From CALKHT01 sp964511575 (GTDB lineage Bacteria > Planctomycetota > Phycisphaerae > Phycisphaerales > Phycisphaeraceae): DNA of 64,000 nucleotides. Position 1 is the stretch's first letter; every line of letters begins with the position of its first letter. A model generated the notes under the pieces. That model was not told the DNA's origin. It saw only the letters and a program-made list of their open reading frames with translations, and ran no database searches. The translations under genes and the position numbers were made by a program. This document shows positions 15,866 to 23,640 of the stretch, piece by piece. The stretch is from positions 52,015 through 116,014 of the forward strand of contig CAZEFM010000001.1 in the NCBI GenBank assembly GCA_964511575.1. The letters are read 5' to 3'.

Positions 15866-18052
15866 ATGAGTAGAACGCGACCGACATTCAGTGAGTCCTG
15901 GTACCGGGTGGAGGGGTTGCGGCCTCGGCTGCGGGCGATGGTGCAGACGTTTCGTCAGCACTACCGCGGCCAGATGTGGCACGTGGTGCGCGATCCGGCG
16001 AACAACCAGTTCTTCCGCCTCAACGATGCGTCCTACTTCTTCGTTGGACTGCTCAACGGTGAGCGCACGGTGGCGCAGGCGTGGGAGATCGCCAACGCGG
16101 AGTTGGGCGATCGCGCGCCGACGCAGCCGGAGGTGATTCAACTGCTGGGGCAGTTGTACGCATCGAACCTGCTGGTGGCGGAGCTGCCAGCCGACTCGGG
16201 CGGCATCTTTGATCGGTATCGCAAGAAGGTGCACCGGGAGATTCGCGGATACCTGTCCAATCTGCTGTTCGTGCGCATTCCGCTGTGGGATCCGGATCAC
16301 ACGCTCAACCGCTGGGTGAGCGCGGTGAGCTGGGTGTTTTCGCCAATCGGGCTGGCGCTGTGGGTGGTGCTGATCGGGTTGGCGTTGATGCAACTGGCGG
16401 GACAGGGCGCGGCGCTGGTGGCGCAGGGCCAGCGCGTGCTTGATCCATCGAACTGGATTTACCTTTACATTTCGATGGCGTTCACCAAGGCGCTGCACGA
16501 ACTGGGGCACGGTTTTGCGTGCAAGAAGTACGGCCGGGACTCGCACTCGGGCGGCGAGGTGCACACGATCGGCGTGATGTTTCTGATCCTCGTGCCGGTG
16601 CCTTACGTCGACGCGTCAAGCGCCTGGGCGCTGCGCAACCGTTGGCAGCGTGCGATCATCGGCGCGGCGGGGATGTACGTTGAGCTTGCCGTTGCCGCCA
16701 TCGCCGCCATCGTCTGGACGCAAACCGCGCCGGGCGCGATCAACTCGATTGCCTACAACACCATCTTCATCGCATCGGTGTCGACCCTGCTGTTCAACGG
16801 CAACCCGCTGCTGCGGTTCGATGGGTATTACATCCTTTCGGACCTCATCGAGATTCCCAACCTTGCGCAGCGCAGCAAGGATTACCTTTACTACCTCGTC
16901 AAGCGATACGTTTTCGGATCGACGCTGGCGCGGTATCCGATGATCGGCGCGGGGGAACGGCCGTGGTTTGTGGTGTATGGCATCGCGTCGACGATTTACC
17001 GCGTGATGATCAGCATCGGCATTCTGCTGTTCGTGTGGAAGCAGGTGCCGATGGTGGGTGTGGTGCTTGCATCGGTGGCGCTGGTGACGTGGGTGTTCGT
17101 GCCGTTGGGCAAGTTCCTGCATTACCTGGCGGTGAATGATGAGCTGTCGCGTGTGCGGCCGCGCGCTGTGTGGTCAACGGTGGCGTTCGCCTCGGCGGTG
17201 GTGTTCGCGGTAGGCATTCTGCCGGTGACGGAGCATGCGCGTGGCGACGGCGTGGTCGAGCCGAACCAGCTCAAGATGATCTACACGGTGGAGGATGGCT
17301 TCATTGAAGAGGTGCTGCCGACCGAGACATTGGTTCGTGAGGGCGATGTGCTGATGCGGCTGCACAACGTGGAACTGGAGACGCGCCGCGACGAGGTGCT
17401 CGCCCATCGGCGTCGCATTCAGGCGCAGCTTCGCGCTGCGGAGGAGGCGACGGTGCGGCAGATTGCGCTGCGCAGTCTCGCGGCGATCGATCAGCAGTTG
17501 GCGAACATCAACGACCAGATCGACCGGTTGCACGTGCGCGCTCCGATGGCGGGGCGGTGGATCGCGCCGCACGCGGAGCGGATGCACGGCCTGTTCATGA
17601 AGCGCGGCGAGCGCGTGGGCATGGTCGCGGCGGTGGATGATCTGATCGTGCGCGTCGCGGCGGATCAGTTGCTCGGCCCACGCATCAAGAACGAACTGCC
17701 CAACGATGCGCGCGAGGCGGAGGTGGACATCCGTGTGCGCGGCCGACCGGACGTGCGGTTTGCCGGGCGCATTCGCGAGATCGATGAATCAGGCAAGCGC
17801 GATCTTCCCTCGGCGGCGCTGGGGTATCTCGGCGGAGGCACGCTGGCGGTGACGGGCGAGGACCAGAGCGGCACGCGCACGGCCGAGGCGTTCTTCGAAG
17901 TCGTCATCGACCCGACGGAAAGCCCGGCGGAGCTGTACAGCGGCCAGCGCGTCGTCGTGCGGTTCGACCTGCCCAAACGGCCGTTGCTCGCGCAGTGGAT
18001 CCACGGGCTGCGGCAACTGATTCAGCGACGCTTCGAGGTGGAGGCGAGTTAA
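15866..18052 (+). CDS. PqqD-like, M50 metalloprotease-like and HlyD-like fusion membrane protein
   Basis: Three modules are visible in 728 residues. Residues about 20-105 resemble PqqD, the fold used as leader-peptide recognition element in peptide modification (LRPRLRAMVQ, then GQMWHVVRDP and F-R-L-N-D). Residues about 155-455 are a polytopic M50/site-2-protease core with the zinc motif HELGH at 211-215 and the third-ligand region NPLLRFDG at 313-320, so the protease site looks intact. Residues about 460-728 are a HlyD half with a lipoyl-like G-F-I-E-E-V-L-P-T-E-T-L-V-R-E-G-D and a coiled coil (505-555). Such a protein could recognise, cut and hand over an exported substrate. It lies between the GAF-HlyD gene and the SecA-like gene on the same strand, which argues for a common pathway. 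Substrate unknown. Confidence 0.85.
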   Translation: MSRTRPTFSESWYRVEGLRPRLRAMVQTFRQHYRGQMWHVVRDPANNQFFRLNDASYFFVGLLNGERTVAQAWEIANAELGDRAPTQPEVIQLLGQLYASNLLVAELPADSGGIFDRYRKKVHREIRGYLSNLLFVRIPLWDPDHTLNRWVSAVSWVFSPIGLALWVVLIGLALMQLAGQGAALVAQGQRVLDPSNWIYLYISMAFTKALHELGHGFACKKYGRDSHSGGEVHTIGVMFLILVPVPYVDASSAWALRNRWQRAIIGAAGMYVELAVAAIAAIVWTQTAPGAINSIAYNTIFIASVSTLLFNGNPLLRFDGYYILSDLIEIPNLAQRSKDYLYYLVKRYVFGSTLARYPMIGAGERPWFVVYGIASTIYRVMISIGILLFVWKQVPMVGVVLASVALVTWVFVPLGKFLHYLAVNDELSRVRPRAVWSTVAFASAVVFAVGILPVTEHARGDGVVEPNQLKMIYTVEDGFIEEVLPTETLVREGDVLMRLHNVELETRRDEVLAHRRRIQAQLRAAEEATVRQIALRSLAAIDQQLANINDQIDRLHVRAPMAGRWIAPHAERMHGLFMKRGERVGMVAAVDDLIVRVAADQLLGPRIKNELPNDAREAEVDIRVRGRPDVRFAGRIREIDESGKRDLPSAALGYLGGGTLAVTGEDQSGTRTAEAFFEVVIDPTESPAELYSGQRVVVRFDLPKRPLLAQWIHGLRQLIQRRFEVEAS

Positions 18053-18072
18053 CACAGGAGTTGGAGAGAATG

Positions 18073-18172
18073 TTCAGTAAGCAATCATCAAGTCTGACTG
18101 GGAATGGTTTGCGCGCTTGAATGTCCGCGCCTCGGCAATGGCCATTCACGGTTGATAGTTGCTTATTGATGA
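18073..18172. repeat. Inverted repeat between the M50-HlyD and SecA-like genes
   Basis: TTCAGTAAGCAATCATCAAG at 18073-18092 is nearly complementary to GTTGATAGTTGCTTATTGAT at 18151-18170, with about 58 bases between. A related sequence sits inside the repeat at 15719-15739. It could form a hairpin in the transcript joining the two genes; no T-run follows. Confidence 0.55.
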
Positions 18173-18181
18173 CGGAACCCG

Positions 18182-20254
18182 ATGTTCACCACCACCGCAC
18201 AACCTCAATCGGCGCAGCCCTCGGCGGCGCAGCAGGAGCAGCAGCGACTCGGCGTGGATCGCGTGGTTCCGCCGATTCCCAGCGCCACGTGGCGCATGCT
18301 CACGCAGCGCACCGTGCGCAAGAAGGTGCCCAAGGGGCTCGATCTTTGGTGGGATGGACTGGTCGGTCGGGCACAGGCGGTGGTGCCGCGCCGCCGCATG
18401 TTCATGCAGCGTGCCGAGCGCATCGTCGAGCTGCGCAAGCGTTATGCCGAGGTAAGCGAAGCGCGGCTGCGTGGTCGTGCCGAGCAGCTTCGCCGGGTGT
18501 TTCGTCGTGGCCGCGACAAGCGCATGCACACGGACATGGCGTACGCACTGCTGGCGGAGATCGTGTATCGGCAGATGGGTTTTCACCTGCACACGGTGCA
18601 GGTGGCTGCGGCGCTGGCGATGAATGCCGGCTGCATTGCCGAGCTTGCCACCGGTGAAGGCAAGACGATTTCTGCGACTTTGCCGGCGGTGCTGGCGGGT
18701 TGGCGCGGGCGCGGGTGTCACGTGATTACCGTGAACGATTACCTTGCCCGCCGTGACGCCACGGAGATGGGCAAAATCTATCGCTTCTGCGGGCTGCGTG
18801 CGGCCTATGTGGACGGCGAGATGCAGGCGCCGGCGCGGCAGGCGGCGTATCTGGCGGACGTCACCTACTGCACCAACAAGGAGGTGGCGGCCGATTACCT
18901 GCGCGATCGGTTGCTGCTGGGCAATGTGCGCGGGCTTTCCTCCGCCATTCTCAGTCGCATCGCCGGTGACAAACATCGCGGGCTGGATCGGCTCACGTTG
19001 CGTGGCCTGGAATGCGCGATCGTCGACGAAGCCGACTCAGTGTTGATTGATGAAGCGGTGACGCCGCTGATTATTTCGGGCGACTCGCCCAATGCCGAGC
19101 AGGTGCAGGCGTACAAGGAAGCGGCGGCGTTGTGTCGCGATCTTGTCCCGCGCAAGGACTACCGCGTCGATGAGCGGTTTCAGGAGGTCACGCTGACCCA
19201 CGCCGGCCGCATCAAGCTCGCCAAACGCGCCGAAGCGCTGGGTGGCATCTGGAAAGGCGCTCGGCGACGCGAGGAACTCGTGCGGCAGGCGATCACCGCC
19301 CGCGAGCTGTATCGCCGCGACAAGCAGTACGTCGTGCAGGACGGCAAGGTCGTCATTGTTGATGAGTTCACCGGCCGACTCATGCCCGACCGCACGTGGC
19401 GCGATGGTTTGCATCAGGCGGTGGAAGCCAAGGAAGGGCTGGAGGTGCAGCCGCTCAAAGGCACGCTTGCCCGCATCAGCTTTCAGCGCTTCTTCCGCAT
19501 GTACCGCAGGCTCGGCGGGATGACCGGCACCGCGCTGGAGAACCGGCAGGAACTGTGGGTGATTTATCACCTGCCCGTGGTGCCCATTCCCACGCACAAG
19601 CCGGTGCAGCGCAAGCGTTCACCCGATCGGCTGTACGCCAACACCGATACGAAGTTCCGCGCGATCGTCAAAGAGATCGAGCAGGTGCATCGCCAGGGTC
19701 GGCCGGTGCTGGTCGGATCGCGCAGCGTCGGCGCCAGCGAATACCTGAGCCAGAAGCTCAATGAACTGAAGATCGAGAACCAGGTGCTCAACGCGGTGCG
19801 TCATGCGGAGGAAGCGCAGATCATCGCGGGTGCTGGTGTGATGGGTCGCATCACGGTGGCGACGAACATGGCCGGCCGCGGCACGGACATCAAGCCCAGC
19901 CGCGAAGTGAAGGATGGCGGCGGATTGCACGTGATCGCCACGGAGCGTCATGAATCCGGCCGCGTCGATCGACAGCTCTTCGGCCGTACCGGTCGACAGG
20001 GGGACCCCGGCACCGTGTCGGTCTACCTCAGCCTCGATGATGAACTGTTCAAGCGTTACGCCCCGCGCTGGGTGAGGCTGATGCTCGCCGCGCGGATCTA
20101 TGGCGACGGCTATCTCTCAACCCGCTGGTCGCGGCTGCTCACCCATTACGTGCAGAAGCGAGCCGAACGACGCGCATTCCTCCAACGCAAGAGCGTGCTC
20201 AAATCCGACGACTGGCTCGATGAATATCTCGGCTTCGCCGGCCGGGAGATGTGA
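18182..20254 (+). CDS. SecA paralogue lacking the wing and C-terminal domains
   Basis: SecA is the ATP-driven motor that pushes proteins through a membrane channel. The 690-residue product keeps both motor halves: Walker A TGEGKT (157-162), DEADSVLIDEA (282-292), the preprotein-crosslinking region with DEFTGRLMPDRTWRDGLHQA (394-413), GGMTGTA (445-451), TNMAGRGTDI (561-570) and GRTGRQGDPG (601-610). The first 75 residues are an extra tail. After the motor only about 60 residues remain. They correspond to the start of the helical scaffold (residues 656-680), so the two-helix finger, helical wing and zinc tail of canonical SecA (about 900 residues) are absent. It is therefore not the housekeeping SecA. 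It follows the PqqD-M50-HlyD gene on the same strand and faces a third HlyD gene. Confidence 0.88.
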   Translation: MFTTTAQPQSAQPSAAQQEQQRLGVDRVVPPIPSATWRMLTQRTVRKKVPKGLDLWWDGLVGRAQAVVPRRRMFMQRAERIVELRKRYAEVSEARLRGRAEQLRRVFRRGRDKRMHTDMAYALLAEIVYRQMGFHLHTVQVAAALAMNAGCIAELATGEGKTISATLPAVLAGWRGRGCHVITVNDYLARRDATEMGKIYRFCGLRAAYVDGEMQAPARQAAYLADVTYCTNKEVAADYLRDRLLLGNVRGLSSAILSRIAGDKHRGLDRLTLRGLECAIVDEADSVLIDEAVTPLIISGDSPNAEQVQAYKEAAALCRDLVPRKDYRVDERFQEVTLTHAGRIKLAKRAEALGGIWKGARRREELVRQAITARELYRRDKQYVVQDGKVVIVDEFTGRLMPDRTWRDGLHQAVEAKEGLEVQPLKGTLARISFQRFFRMYRRLGGMTGTALENRQELWVIYHLPVVPIPTHKPVQRKRSPDRLYANTDTKFRAIVKEIEQVHRQGRPVLVGSRSVGASEYLSQKLNELKIENQVLNAVRHAEEAQIIAGAGVMGRITVATNMAGRGTDIKPSREVKDGGGLHVIATERHESGRVDRQLFGRTGRQGDPGTVSVYLSLDDELFKRYAPRWVRLMLAARIYGDGYLSTRWSRLLTHYVQKRAERRAFLQRKSVLKSDDWLDEYLGFAGREM

Positions 20255-20279
20255 GGCTCGTGAAGGGGACGCTGGGTTT

Positions 20280-20399
20280 GGACGCCAAGGCGCGGAGGGG
20301 CCAAGGTGTGGAGCGGATGTCGGGAGTGTCGTGAGGGGGATAACAACTCCAATGATTTGCGATTACTTGGCGACTTGGTGTCTTGGCTACTTGGCGTCA
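20280..20399. repeat. CCAAGG/CTTGGCG interspersed inverted repeat
   Basis: GACGCCAAGGCGCGGAGGGG starts at 20280. The region ends with TTGGCGACTTGGTGTCTTGG and CTACTTGGCGTC at 20367-20398, so the outer GACGCCAAG and CTTGGCGTC are perfect complements. This mobile-looking palindromic unit sits between the convergent SecA-like and HlyD genes. I see no ORF in it. Confidence 0.65.
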
Positions 20400-20415
20400 G
20401 GTTTGTTGTGGACGT

Positions 20416-20447
20416 AAAAAAACCCACGGATGGGCATCCGCGGGTTT
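20416..20447 (-). terminator. Intrinsic terminator of the HlyD gene (minus strand)
   Basis: Read on the minus strand, AAACCCGCGGATG, a two-base loop and CATCCGTGGGTTT form a 13-base-pair stem with one G-T wobble, followed by a run of T residues (A-run at 20416-20422 on the plus strand). It lies 24 bases after the HlyD stop codon, the classical layout of a Rho-independent terminator. Confidence 0.85.
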
Positions 20448-20470
20448 CGGGGGGGCATTCAATTATTCAC

Positions 20471-21319
20471 TTAGCGTTCGGCGGCCTGATCCTGGGGCCA
20501 GATGAGGCGGACGCCGAAACCGGGTTTGAGCTTCAGTTCCTTGTTGTCGATTGAGAACTCGGCACGGATCGAACCCGAACCGTAATCGATCTGTGGGGCG
20601 ATCCACTTCAACCGACCGACCAGCTCACGGTTCACCGGCTCAAACGCCTGCAGGCGATACTCCCGGCCCACCTCCAGCTTGTCGTGCAACTCCTTGGGCA
20701 GCAGGATGAACCGGGCATCCAGCTCGTCCACCGCGATCAGCGTTAGCACCGGATCGCGTTCCGACAGCGTCGCCCCCGGTTCAGCCGTCACCTCGAGGAT
20801 GCGACCGCTGAACGGCGCACGAATCTGGTGCCGTTCCAACCGTTCCATCTCCAGTTGCAACTGCACCTCGGCGACGCGTTTCTCGTGCTTGGCGGCACTG
20901 AGCTGTGTCTCCGCTTTTTTCAGTTCCAGTTCGCGCTTGCGGACTTCATATTCCTGAGCGGCCTTTTTGGCGACCAGATCCTTGGCGCGTTCCAGTTCAA
21001 GCTGCGCCTCGCCCAGCGCCGCCTCCGCCAGCAACACCTCATCCTCGCGAATGGCTCGCATCCGCGCCGCCTCCACCACGATCCGCTGCAGCGTGTCGTC
21101 CAGCGTCGCAAGCACCTGGCCTTTCTCCACGACCTGGTCCACCTCCACGTGCACCGTCTTGAGGTGGCCCGGCAGTTGCGGGCTCAGAATGACCGTGTGG
21201 CTGGGCTTCACATCGGCGGTGAACTCATCGTTCGTGCCCAGGCCGCTCTGTGCGCTCACCGATGTGAGCCATACCGCCAGCCCCAGCACCCCGGCGATCC
21301 ATAACAATCCGATTCGCAT
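20471..21319 (-). CDS. HlyD/RND-type periplasmic adaptor protein
   Basis: The 282-residue protein has a signal peptide (MRIGLLWIAGVLGLAVWL, cleaved near VSAQ). A first lipoyl half follows (PGHLKTVHVEVDQVVEKGQV), then a long coiled-coil hairpin at about residues 75-160 rich in E/A/K/L, the second lipoyl half (IRAPFSGRILEVTAEPGATL) and a beta-barrel. This is the standard membrane-fusion-protein order. ATG at 21319 is chosen because GGAG stands about nine bases upstream; the longer reading frame starts inside that site. No inner-membrane pump or TolC-like gene is adjacent. It converges on the SecA-like gene, which makes it the third HlyD-type protein within 8 kb. Confidence 0.85.
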   Translation of the reverse strand: MRIGLLWIAGVLGLAVWLTSVSAQSGLGTNDEFTADVKPSHTVILSPQLPGHLKTVHVEVDQVVEKGQVLATLDDTLQRIVVEAARMRAIREDEVLLAEAALGEAQLELERAKDLVAKKAAQEYEVRKRELELKKAETQLSAAKHEKRVAEVQLQLEMERLERHQIRAPFSGRILEVTAEPGATLSERDPVLTLIAVDELDARFILLPKELHDKLEVGREYRLQAFEPVNRELVGRLKWIAPQIDYGSGSIRAEFSIDNKELKLKPGFGVRLIWPQDQAAER

Positions 21320-21591
21320 GACATCGGCTCCGCGTAGGAAAGTGTTCAATCAGAGGGAGGGTCGTCGGCACGAACCCAGCCGCACATTGTACCCCCGCCG
21401 ACTGCCGTCGGTTCTCCTACCATCGGCTGACCTTGCCCCGGTCGCAAGAATAGTTCCGCCGCTGAATGATCGGGTGGTGCCGGCCGCCTGTGATTTCGTG
21501 CGTATGCTCTGAATGTGGCATTTCTTGTGTCGCCGTGGCCGGGGAATGCCTCTGGCATAGACTGAATAAACCGGGTAGGCTGTTGTCGTTC

Positions 21592-22074
21592 ATGCATGCA
21601 TCCGACGCCCAACCTCACCCGCAGGCCCATCGGCCGGCGGCGATACCCATGAACCCGTGGCGCGATCGGGCGTTGTGGGCGGCGCTGTGGCTGGGCTGCA
21701 TGAGCCTGCTGCTGGTGGCCTGGCGCCTCGAACCCAGTGCCGCGGGCCACGGCACGCACACCCAACTGGGTATGCAACCCTGCGCCAGCCTCGCCGCCAC
21801 CGGTTTCCCCTGCCCCACCTGCGGAATGACCACGGCGTTTGCCCACGCGGCGGATGGACGCCTCCTGGCGGCGTTTGTCACCCAGCCCGCCGGCGCGGCG
21901 CTGGCGCTGCTCACCGCCGTGGTCGCCCTTGTCAGCACCTACGGCATGATCGCGGGTTTGCCCGTGCTGCCGCTGATCAATGCCGTCTGGACCCCGCGCA
22001 ACCTGCTTCTGGGCGGTTTGGCGATCATCGCCGCCTGGATCTATAAAATCCTCAGCATCCACGGAGTGATGTGA
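21592..22074 (+). CDS. DUF2752 family small membrane protein
   Basis: DUF2752 proteins are short membrane proteins with a conserved C-P-x-C-G-x-T motif. Here it is CPTCGMTTAF at about residues 72-81, between the first hydrophobic helix (ALWAALWLGCMSLLLVAW) and two more (AALALLTAVVALVSTYGMI and LLLGGLAIIAAWIYKIL). Function is unknown; the cysteines suggest metal binding. ATG at 21592 gives 160 residues; ATG at 21649 gives a shorter protein starting at MNPWRDRA, closer to the family norm. The lipoprotein gene begins one base after its stop codon, so the two are probably cotranscribed. Confidence 0.8.
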   Translation: MHASDAQPHPQAHRPAAIPMNPWRDRALWAALWLGCMSLLLVAWRLEPSAAGHGTHTQLGMQPCASLAATGFPCPTCGMTTAFAHAADGRLLAAFVTQPAGAALALLTAVVALVSTYGMIAGLPVLPLINAVWTPRNLLLGGLAIIAAWIYKILSIHGVM

Positions 22075-22075
22075 T

Positions 22076-22759
22076 ATGCCTCGATCACGAACCACACGCG
22101 CGGGCCTCATCGGGGTGCTGCTGGTGAGCGTCAGTTTTCTGAGCGGTTGCGGCGGGCCGGTGTTCGGCCTGGTCGCCAACGCCGTGCTCCCCGAGCACAA
22201 GAAGGTCAAGGTCACGGCCGACTACCGCGACCTGGAAGGCAAGACCGTGGCGATCATGGTCAACCTCAACGAGTACGCCTACTCCCAGTACCCCGGCGCA
22301 CCCAAGGACATGGCTTGGGCGCTGAGCAAGGAACTGCGCGTCAACGTCCCCAACATCACGCTCATCAACCCCGACGATTTGGTCGCCTATCAGGAAGCCA
22401 ACCCCTACTGGCACACCAAGCGATACTCCCAGCTCATCAACGAGCTGCAGGTGGACCGCATCGTCCTGATCAAGGTGCTGCAGTACAGCATGCACGAACC
22501 GGGCAACAAGCACATTCTTCAGGGCATGATTCTGGGCGAGGTCATGGTGATCGAAGCGGAAGACGCGGTCGATGCGCTGCCCGGCTCGGCGGACAACCTC
22601 GCTTATGCGAAGCAGATCGAAGCGCGATACCCCGAAGACAACCCGATCGGCATCGTCAACGGCGATGAGCGCAGCGTGGAAGTGGCAACGCTTTCATCGT
22701 TCGCCCGCCGTGCGGGCCAGCTCTTCTACGACCATCAGCAACTTCGGCCGGCGCGGTAA
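22076..22759 (+). CDS. Putative lipoprotein, first of a tandem pair
   Basis: The 227-residue product has a leader with the lipobox-like L-S-G-C at about residues 22-25. The mature part has an alpha/beta pattern beginning V-A-I-M-V-N-L-N-E-Y. Residues about 80-160 alternate strands and helices (I-T-L-I-N-P-D-D-L-V, then V-D-R-I-V-L-I-K-V-L-Q-Y). This recalls periplasmic proteins that assess an integer-like list (GNA1162/CsgG-like fold), but similarity is weak. The end, FARRAGQLFYDHQ, resembles the end of the following gene (FANHIAGDVARVFYDH), so the two are probably distant paralogues. Starts one base after the DUF2752 stop. Confidence 0.68.
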   Translation: MPRSRTTRAGLIGVLLVSVSFLSGCGGPVFGLVANAVLPEHKKVKVTADYRDLEGKTVAIMVNLNEYAYSQYPGAPKDMAWALSKELRVNVPNITLINPDDLVAYQEANPYWHTKRYSQLINELQVDRIVLIKVLQYSMHEPGNKHILQGMILGEVMVIEAEDAVDALPGSADNLAYAKQIEARYPEDNPIGIVNGDERSVEVATLSSFARRAGQLFYDHQQLRPAR

Positions 22760-22804
22760 ACCGCCGCCTCGGCGCAATCTTCCCGGGAACCCCTGCGAGC
22801 TACC

Positions 22805-23482
22805 ATGAAACAGTTCTTCTCCCTTGTGTTGATGTTGACGCTGCTGGCCGGCCTGGCGGGATGCGAAGTGCTCGGCGCCGCCGCGGAAACCGTCGCCCCC
22901 AGCAAGACCAAAGCCGTCTACAAGCCGCAGAACCGCGTGACGCTGATTCTTGTCGACGACCCGGCCAACCGGCTGGGTAACGCCAACCTCACCGATCAGA
23001 TCGCCTCCGTCGTGGAGCACGAGCTGAAGCAGAACGAGGTGATCACCGAGTTTGTCCCGATGCGCGAGCTGCATCTGCTGCAGCAGGCACGCGGCAAGGC
23101 GTTCGACACCATGTCGCTGCAGGATATCGGCCGGGCACTGGGCGCCGAGCAGGTGCTGCACGTGCACATCGAGCAGATCGATGTCGACACGGGCCCGGGT
23201 GTGGTGCAGCCTGAAGCGTGGGTGCGGCTCAAGTTTCTGGATGTGGCGACCGGCCGCCGACTGTTCCCCTCCGACACCCACGCCGCCGCGGGCCCCAGCG
23301 CCGGCTACGAACTGCACAGCCAGATGCGCCAGAGCATCCGCCCCACGGAAAGTGCGGGCGACCGCATCGTGCTGTTCACCCGATTCGCCAACCACATCGC
23401 CGGCGACGTCGCCCGCGTCTTTTACGACCACCTGCCCCGCCAGGTGGGGGACCTCGCCCGTGAACTGCGTGATGCGCGGTGA
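22805..23482 (+). CDS. Putative lipoprotein, second of a tandem pair
   Basis: The 225-residue product has a short hydrophobic leader and the lipobox L-A-G-C at residues 17-20. The mature part shares its layout with the preceding gene: V-T-L-I-L-V-D-D-P-A-N-R-L-G, then a stretch with L-G-A-E-Q-V-L-H-V-H-I-E-Q-I and a C-terminal FANHIAGDVARVFYDH. Together they look like outer-membrane-associated alpha/beta lipoproteins, perhaps CsgG/TolB-N-like, that may interact. It lies 45 bases after its neighbour in the same likely operon (DUF2752, lipoprotein, lipoprotein). Function unknown. Confidence 0.68.
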   Translation: MKQFFSLVLMLTLLAGLAGCEVLGAAAETVAPSKTKAVYKPQNRVTLILVDDPANRLGNANLTDQIASVVEHELKQNEVITEFVPMRELHLLQQARGKAFDTMSLQDIGRALGAEQVLHVHIEQIDVDTGPGVVQPEAWVRLKFLDVATGRRLFPSDTHAAAGPSAGYELHSQMRQSIRPTESAGDRIVLFTRFANHIAGDVARVFYDHLPRQVGDLARELRDAR

Positions 23483-23525
23483 GTGACCGGGCCGCCTCCC
23501 GCATCGTTGGGCCCAACCGCCCCAC

Positions 23526-23544
23526 GCCGGGAGGGCATCCCGGC
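23526..23544 (+). terminator. Possible hairpin terminator after the lipoprotein operon
   Basis: GCCGGGA and TCCCGGC (23526-23532 and 23538-23544) pair perfectly around a five-base loop. It follows the stop of the second lipoprotein gene by 44 bases. There is no clear T-run, so Rho-independent action is doubtful. Confidence 0.35.
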
Positions 23545-23640
23545 TTCGCGCGGGCTTTCGGCTAAATCCGCCCCATTGCGGAAAGACGCTACACTTTCGC
23601 GTTCGATGTTGGACCTCCTACCCACGCTATCGCTGCACCC

